From the NCBI RefSeq assembly GCF_003856495.1, contig NZ_CP034118.1, forward strand, positions 1,282,001 through 1,346,000: DNA of 64,000 nt. The letters are read 5' to 3'. This document shows, piece after piece, positions 59,957-64,000 of the stretch; position 1 is the stretch's first letter, and every line of letters starts with the position of its first letter. This DNA is from Staphylospora marina. Lineage in GTDB: Bacteria; Bacillota; Bacilli; Thermoactinomycetales; Thermoactinomycetaceae. The translations under genes were made by a program, and so were the position numbers. The notes beneath the pieces were generated by a model. The model saw only the letters and a program-made list of their open reading frames with translations. It was not told the DNA's origin and did no database searches.

Positions 59957-60385
59957 TCAATGATCTGACGATGCCTGAAGAGCTTGTGTCCTGCATTGTT
60001 CCACTTCTGCTGCTTGCGCATGCAAGTCATCCGCAATTCTGCTCTTCGCATCATTGTTCGTTCCTTTATTACGGGCCGCATGGTTTTTTGCCAAGCTGAC
60101 GGTTTTTTCGTGGCAAGTTTTCAACTCGTCGGGAACAGAGAGCGAAGACAATTCCTGCAATGCTTTTTCAGCTTCTTCAACCGTCACGTCGTTTGCGGTG
60201 AGCTTCTTGACAAAGGGATCTGTTTGCTCAAGGTACTGACGGATCATTTCTTCTGAACCGACTTGGCCATTGACACCGGCAGATTCTTGTTGCTGTGCAA
60301 ACCAATGCAACACACCCAGCGTAGCCATCACAAGGAAAAGCATCACCACTGCATTCATGATCTTCTGTCGTTTCTCTTGCAACAT
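59957..60385 (-). CDS. hypothetical membrane-anchored protein, 142 residues
   Basis: One N-terminal membrane helix (about 8-27, IMNAVVMLFLVMATLGVLHW) followed by a helical, polar outer domain with two Cys (about 86 and 132, KTCHEKTVSL and VEQCRTQAL) that might form a disulfide. Related in layout to small envelope proteins of unknown function. ATG 60385 follows GGGGAGGAG. A CAAGAATT / AATTCTTG inverted repeat lies 15-44 bases upstream of the start in its 5' region. Confidence 0.65.
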   Translation of the reverse strand: MLQEKRQKIMNAVVMLFLVMATLGVLHWFAQQQESAGVNGQVGSEEMIRQYLEQTDPFVKKLTANDVTVEEAEKALQELSSLSVPDELKTCHEKTVSLAKNHAARNKGTNNDAKSRIADDLHAQAAEVEQCRTQALQASSDH

Positions 60386-60577
60386 GACTCCTCCCCGTTC
60401 AAGAATTGATATGCATCAACGAATTCTTGCCCAAGGGCACACCTCACCTGCTTGCCGACTGTTTTCACCCTCTGACAATATATTCCTCAAGGCTCCTTGG
60501 ATAAACCCATATCCTTGTATCCCATCAAACCAAACCAATCATTTCCATGATACAATCATCTTGAGGAGGGGGAGTGA

Positions 60578-60938
60578 ATGAGCGAACTGCGGGATGATTG
60601 CATGCGCCATTGGTATGTTCGACGACTGATGCGGGAATGGCGGCGGGTTCGCCCTCGGGTGCTGGTCGCGGAAACGCAAGGAGATTGGGGTGCACTTTGG
60701 CTGGAGTTCAAAGCGTTGGGGCCGTACATCCGAGACGCCTTTCGGTTGGTCATGGGAGACGACGAACCAAACACGGTGAATTTGACGGGCTGGGCATTCT
60801 GCATGGCAAGTCGGGATGGCAAGTCGGGCGGAAGAATCGGGGTGGAAAGAAGAAGAGTGCCGGTGGTACGCCATGAGATATATGTTCAAGGACTTGTATG
60901 TCCATAAATATCTGTCCAAAACAGGTTCAGCGGTGTGA
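60578..60938 (+). pseudogene. W/R-rich hypothetical protein gene, paralogue 1, broken by a 13-bp tandem duplication
   Basis: ATG 60578 behind GGAGGGGG begins a chain that aligns with the intact neighbour at 61173 (MRHWYVRRLMREWRRVRPRV; QGDWGALW; AFRLV; GWAF). After WAFCMASR the frame is lost. Bases 60803-60815 (ATGGCAAGTCGGG) are exactly repeated at 60816-60828. Removing one unit restores a 115-residue chain with WKEEECRWYAMRYMF, matching KEEECLWVAL of the neighbour and ending at TGA 60936-60938. Function unknown. Confidence 0.85.
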
Positions 60939-60972
60939 CGGCTTTCGGTTCATTTCGAAGGAGGCCCGATGA

Positions 60973-61176
60973 ATGGGAAACAGACAAAGAAAAAACATGA
61001 AAACAGATGGACATACCCACACCCACTATTGCCCGCATGGTTCCGGAGAAGAAACAGCCAAATATATTGAAAGAGCCATTGAATTGGGATTTGAGATATA
61101 TGTGTTGACTGAACATCCTCCGGAGCAGTGGTGTAACGGCCGCGTGGCAATCATGAAGGAGGGCGACACGATTTGA
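60973..61176 (+). pseudogene. fragment of a PHP-type histidinol-phosphatase (HisJ/HisK-like)
   Basis: The 67-residue frame contains DGHTHTHYCPHGSG then EETAKYIERAIELGFEIYVLTEHPP, the beginning of PHP-domain histidinol-phosphate phosphatases (metal-binding HTHT). It stops making sense after 50 residues and ends at TGA 61176, while the family is about 260 residues. The start at 60973 lies after AAGGAGG. It is wedged between the two paralogous W/R-rich genes; its last codons are the ribosome-site region of the second. Confidence 0.75.
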
Positions 61177-61517
61177 TCAGTCAGGAAGAGTACTTCGACC
61201 ATTGGCACGTACGTCGGCTGATGTGGGAATGGCGTCGGGTTCGTCCCCGGGTGTTGGTGGCGGAAGCACAGGGAGATTGGGGGACGCTGTGGGAAGTGTT
61301 CAACGAGATGAAGCCATACATCCGTGCGGCTTTCAGGTTACTGGAAGATGAGATGGAAATGAGTGTGCTGTATTTGGGAGCTTGGGCATTCTTGATGGGC
61401 GACGCATCGGCGCGGTTGGGCAGGAAAGAGGAAGAGTGTCTGTGGGTGGCTTTGGGTGAGCTGATCGCGGGATTCCATGAAAGGAATATCCTTCCTTTGC
61501 ACGGAGAAGTGATTTGA
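61173..61517 (+). CDS. W/R-rich hypothetical protein, paralogue 2 (intact)
   Basis: 114 residues without membrane segment, rich in Trp, Arg and Glu: HWHVRRLMWEWRRVRPRVLV (about 9-28), EAQGDWGTLWEVFNEMKPYI, RAAFRLLEDEME, then GAWAFLMGDASARLGRKEEE and LGELIAGFH. All helical by pattern. TTG 61173 has AAGGAGGG at 9 bases. Paralogue of the broken gene at 60578, with about half of the residues identical over the first 50. No family recognised. Followed by a terminator. Confidence 0.75.
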   Translation: MISQEEYFDHWHVRRLMWEWRRVRPRVLVAEAQGDWGTLWEVFNEMKPYIRAAFRLLEDEMEMSVLYLGAWAFLMGDASARLGRKEEECLWVALGELIAGFHERNILPLHGEVI

Positions 61518-61540
61518 CGGCCGGAGTGGCCGTCTTTTTC
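61516..61540 (+). terminator. terminator after W/R-rich gene 2
   Basis: ACGGCC / GGCCGT stem with a 5-base loop and CTTTTTC tail. Confidence 0.85.
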
Positions 61541-61990
<450 letters not shown>

Positions 61991-62037
61991 AAACAAAAAG
62001 ACCGGGGTTGCTTCAAGATGCACCCCAAGTCTTTTTC
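61991..62037 (-). terminator. terminator after the 118-residue gene
   Basis: AAAAAGAC / GTCTTTTT outer stem with an inner GGGGTTGC / GCACCCC stem; T-rich on both sides. On the minus strand it lies 26 bases after the stop of the gene at 62063. Confidence 0.82.
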
Positions 62038-62062
62038 TCTCTGTCGGAAGAAAGCGGCGTGT

Positions 62063-62419
62063 TCATCCTTGGCGAGAGGCGAAAAGGAACCGACAATAGC
62101 CGATTTCCGCCGCGTTTTTCATCAACTCCAAATTCAACCAAGCGGCCAACTCGTGGAACGGACGATCTGTGAAAGGCCATTTGGTCCGATCGCCGGAGTT
62201 CCAATCCCGGTCTGATAACGCGTCTGTCGCTGATTCCCATTCCTCACGCAATCGGAAAATGCTTTCCCGGGATTCTTTGGCTTTGGCAAAACCCGCCACG
62301 TCTTCGATGTCGTACGACTCCGATTCCGGACAATCGGCCCGCCAGGTCCCTGACTCATCGGAAACATGAAGCCCTTTTGCAGCGGGGCGCCAAAAATACT
62401 CTTCATCTTGAAAAATCAA
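62063..62419 (-). CDS. hypothetical protein, 118 residues
   Basis: A soluble acidic protein with many Trp and Asp/Glu (EEYFWRPAAKGLHVSDE, REEWESATDALSDRDW, ELAAWLNLELMKNAAEIGY). No family recognised. The only start available is TTG 62419, behind GGGGGAGG at 4-5 bases; both lie in the 3' arm and T-tract of a hairpin (62420-62462), so expression may depend on that structure. Gene assignment is moderate, supported by the terminator directly downstream. Confidence 0.55.
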   Translation of the reverse strand: MIFQDEEYFWRPAAKGLHVSDESGTWRADCPESESYDIEDVAGFAKAKESRESIFRLREEWESATDALSDRDWNSGDRTKWPFTDRPFHELAAWLNLELMKNAAEIGYCRFLFASRQG

Positions 62420-62462
62420 AAGGCCTCCCCCGGACCTTCTTGCCGAATATGCCCGGAGGAGG
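62420..62462 (-). promoter_or_regulatory. hairpin covering the ribosome site of the 118-residue gene
   Basis: On the minus strand GCCTCCTCCGG pairs with CCGGGGGAGGC (one mismatch) and is followed by CTTTTGATTTTT. It looks like a terminator for the upstream GAF operon, but its 3' arm is the Shine-Dalgarno site of the next gene. Confidence 0.5.
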
Positions 62463-62499
62463 CTCAGATGAAAAATCGTCGCCGTTCAACGATGGCTGA

Positions 62500-62673
62500 T
62501 TATTCGTGTTCCTTCAACCACTTCTGATATTTGGATTTCAGGAGCATGCGTTCCTGGTCGAACCATCCGTTTCTCATCCGGTTCACAAACTGGTTCCACG
62601 TGATCCTGCCTTCCCGGACCAGTCGATTGAGCCGTTTTCGTTCTTCCGGGGGAAGTCTGTCAGGAAGTTTCAC
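62500..62673 (-). CDS. hypothetical protein, 57 residues
   Basis: A short, very basic helical protein: MKLPDRLPPEERKRLNRLVR, then EGRITWNQFVNRMRNGWFDQ and a KWLKEHE end. GTG 62673 overlaps the stop of the GAF gene (GTGA) and has AAGGGGAGAG upstream, so it is translated with that gene. No family recognised; composition suggests a nucleic-acid- or acidic-protein-binding helix bundle. Confidence 0.6.
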   Translation of the reverse strand: MKLPDRLPPEERKRLNRLVREGRITWNQFVNRMRNGWFDQERMLLKSKYQKWLKEHE

Positions 62674-63626
62674 CCGTTCATCTCTCCCCTTCTGCCGAGA
62701 TCCATGTGGATGAGAGGATACAAAAGAGACGCGAACAAAAGGACTCTCTCCATCTCGGTTTTGTCAAACGCATCCACCGGGGCGCCCGTCATGGTCAACA
62801 CCGCGATGCGCGTCGAAAGTTCGTTCCCGGCGATGATGGGGACGGACAGAATCGACCGGTACAGCCTCTGGGAATGTTCTTTGCGATGATACTCCACGCC
62901 CGGTTCGTTCACATCCGGGATGTAGACGGGAGTTCCCGTCCTCCAAGCCTTTCCGGCCGCGCTTCCGTCCACCGGCGGCTGGTACCTTTTGACCCAGTGG
63001 TTGTGTCCGGTGGAATGGGCATAATGGATCAGTACGTCATCTCTGTCCGGGTGCCTGACATGGATGGTGACCCGCGGTTGTTTGGAGCGGAAATCCTTGA
63101 TGGTATTGATGAGATAATCCAAAATGTTCATGCAAACGTCCACCCGGTTGCGCTCAAAGTATTCGGGATTTGATACGGCCAGGTTGATTTCGTCCATGGC
63201 GTACATGATCTGCGTCATGGTATAGGTTTCGTCGGCGAACCGGCGATCCAGCTCTTCGTATAATTCTTTGAGTGCGGCAACCTTTTTGTCGGACGTCTCC
63301 AGTCGGTTTTTCAGGGTTTCCGTTTCCTGTTCGAACTCCTTCAGGAGCCTGAGCAAATCCTGATTTTCAGCGAGGGAAAGTGCCAACTGCTTTTTCAGAT
63401 CCTCATTTTCATTCCTGCACACCTCAAGCTGCATGAGCGCCACTTGGCCGGAAGCATCTTCTTCCTGGGGCGTCCGGCCAAGCCAGTCGGTTTTGCCGGT
63501 GGCGAAACGATGGATGTGGATTCCCAACATGGCCACAACCGCCGCGGCCATCACCAATGCCAAAAAATCCATGAACCAACCGGAACTTTGATCAAAGCGG
63601 TCCAACAACTTCAGCAAATCTTCCAT
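62670..63626 (-). CDS. membrane protein with coiled coil and GAF domain
   Basis: 318 residues: one membrane helix at about 17-37 (WFMDFLALVMAAAVVAMLGI), a long coiled coil (about 65-130), and a C-terminal GAF-like domain (about 150-312) with VTIHVRHPDRDDVLIHY, GSAAGKAWRTGTPVYIPDV and SILSVPIIAGNELSTRIAVL. The domain layout is that of a sensor without output module; it may signal through the coiled coil or partner proteins. ATG 63626 with GGGGGAGACG upstream. Second gene of a minus-strand operon entering from the right. Confidence 0.78.
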   Translation of the reverse strand: MEDLLKLLDRFDQSSGWFMDFLALVMAAAVVAMLGIHIHRFATGKTDWLGRTPQEEDASGQVALMQLEVCRNENEDLKKQLALSLAENQDLLRLLKEFEQETETLKNRLETSDKKVAALKELYEELDRRFADETYTMTQIMYAMDEINLAVSNPEYFERNRVDVCMNILDYLINTIKDFRSKQPRVTIHVRHPDRDDVLIHYAHSTGHNHWVKRYQPPVDGSAAGKAWRTGTPVYIPDVNEPGVEYHRKEHSQRLYRSILSVPIIAGNELSTRIAVLTMTGAPVDAFDKTEMERVLLFASLLYPLIHMDLGRRGEMNG

Positions 63627-63703
63627 TTTCGCGTCTCCCCCGCTCTTCCGGATGATTCGCCGTGCTTCCGGACCCGGATCCGACTTGCGCCGTTCATTCG
63701 TGT

Positions 63704-64000
63704 TCAGGCGGAACGCGCCTGATGCCGTACCGGATCTGTCGGAATTCGGATGATTCGCGGCAAGTCGGAAGGATACGCGTTCTGCCGCAAGTAAAGGTAC
63801 GCTTTTTCCAGGAACGCTTCTTCATACCCGGGTTTCGTTTCGATTTCCGGCCACCATGCCTCCAACATGCTTTGCACCAGTTTTTCACGGGCATCCGGTT
63901 TCAATTCTTTTCTGCGGATCAAAAAGGACTGGAGTACCGAGAAACGGTGTCCGCTCAATACCGGTATCTGCTTCAAAATCACCTCTTCCCTGGGGGTCAG
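63704..64000 (-). CDS. C-terminal part of a membrane or RDD-like protein (right edge)
   Basis: The frame is open to the right edge (LTPREEV precedes the internal GTG 63982), so this is a partial gene. The visible end (ILKQIPVLSGHRFSVLQSFL, RRKELKPDAREKLVQSMLEA, then a Pro-rich RIIRIPTDPVRHQ) resembles the cytosolic C-terminal tail seen after RDD membrane domains, where an R-R-x-x-L-x-P-x-A-R motif is common; this is a weak similarity. It precedes the GAF gene by 77 bases on the same strand. Confidence 0.4.
   Translation of the reverse strand: MTPREEVILKQIPVLSGHRFSVLQSFLIRRKELKPDAREKLVQSMLEAWWPEIETKPGYEEAFLEKAYLYLRQNAYPSDLPRIIRIPTDPVRHQARSA

Overview
The window reads as chromosomal DNA of a moderately GC-rich, spore-forming Gram-positive bacterium of the order Bacillales. 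The left third keeps the Bacillus subtilis order ypiB-ypiF-qcrABC-ypjA-ypjB-ypjC(YitT)-ypjD(MazG)-dapB-mgsA-bshB1-bshA-cca-birA-panBCD almost intact. Sporulation and germination genes (ypjB, a GerA-type operon), bacillithiol synthesis, a B. subtilis-type LexA and many GTG/TTG starts behind AAGGAGG-like sites fit the same group. A member of the Thermoactinomycetaceae is my best guess, but that is inference from gene content. I see no rRNA, tRNA, CRISPR array, transposase or prophage block.

Region 1 (0-19.4 kb) is core metabolism: the menaquinol:cytochrome c reductase (qcrABC), lysine synthesis (dapB), methylglyoxal synthase, bacillithiol synthesis (bshB1, bshA), CCA-adding enzyme, biotin ligase/repressor and pantothenate synthesis (panBCD, with a structured leader). 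Insertions relative to B. subtilis are a D-cysteine-desulfhydrase-like gene after dapB and a small accessory block (13.4-16.7 kb) between birA and panB.

Region 2 (19.4-28.1 kb) holds a TPR protein, Ku, and a minus-strand operon of five overlapping genes for membrane-anchored coiled-coil proteins of no family I recognise, followed by two small membrane proteins. A pseudouridine synthase, thioredoxin reductase and a small multidrug exporter close it. Region 3 (28.1-36.9 kb) starts with nrdA-nrdB behind a promoter with two NrdR boxes, and continues with a MazG-like pyrophosphohydrolase, and a LigD split into separate ligase and polymerase genes. Two low-complexity Tyr/Pro/Arg-rich genes lie between the LigD halves. 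With Ku these would form an NHEJ repair system.

Region 4 (36.9-49.3 kb) has an FtsH-like protease without its extracytoplasmic domain plus a membrane partner, a short metabolic operon (3-hydroxyacyl-CoA dehydrogenase, acetate kinase, aspartate aminotransferase), threonine dehydratase, and two closely related XerS-like recombinases in opposite orientation flanking an MFS exporter, an oxidoreductase and lexA. Region 5 (49.4-54.7 kb) has TrhO and a GerA/GerB/GerC germinant-receptor operon. Region 6 (54.7-64 kb) is accessory: regulators with their targets (PadR/FAD monooxygenase; TipAS-MerR with a palindromic operator), a DUF2087/GIY-YIG pair whose nuclease is frameshifted, a tandem pair of unknown genes of which one is broken by a 13-bp tandem duplication, a histidinol-phosphatase fragment, and a GAF-domain membrane protein operon running off the right edge.

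The signals I consider most unusual are a 22-bp operator-like motif present three times, two 11-6-11 dif-like palindromes sharing the same core (one just upstream of a XerS-like gene), the coiled-coil operon, the split LigD locus, and the split FtsH-like pair.
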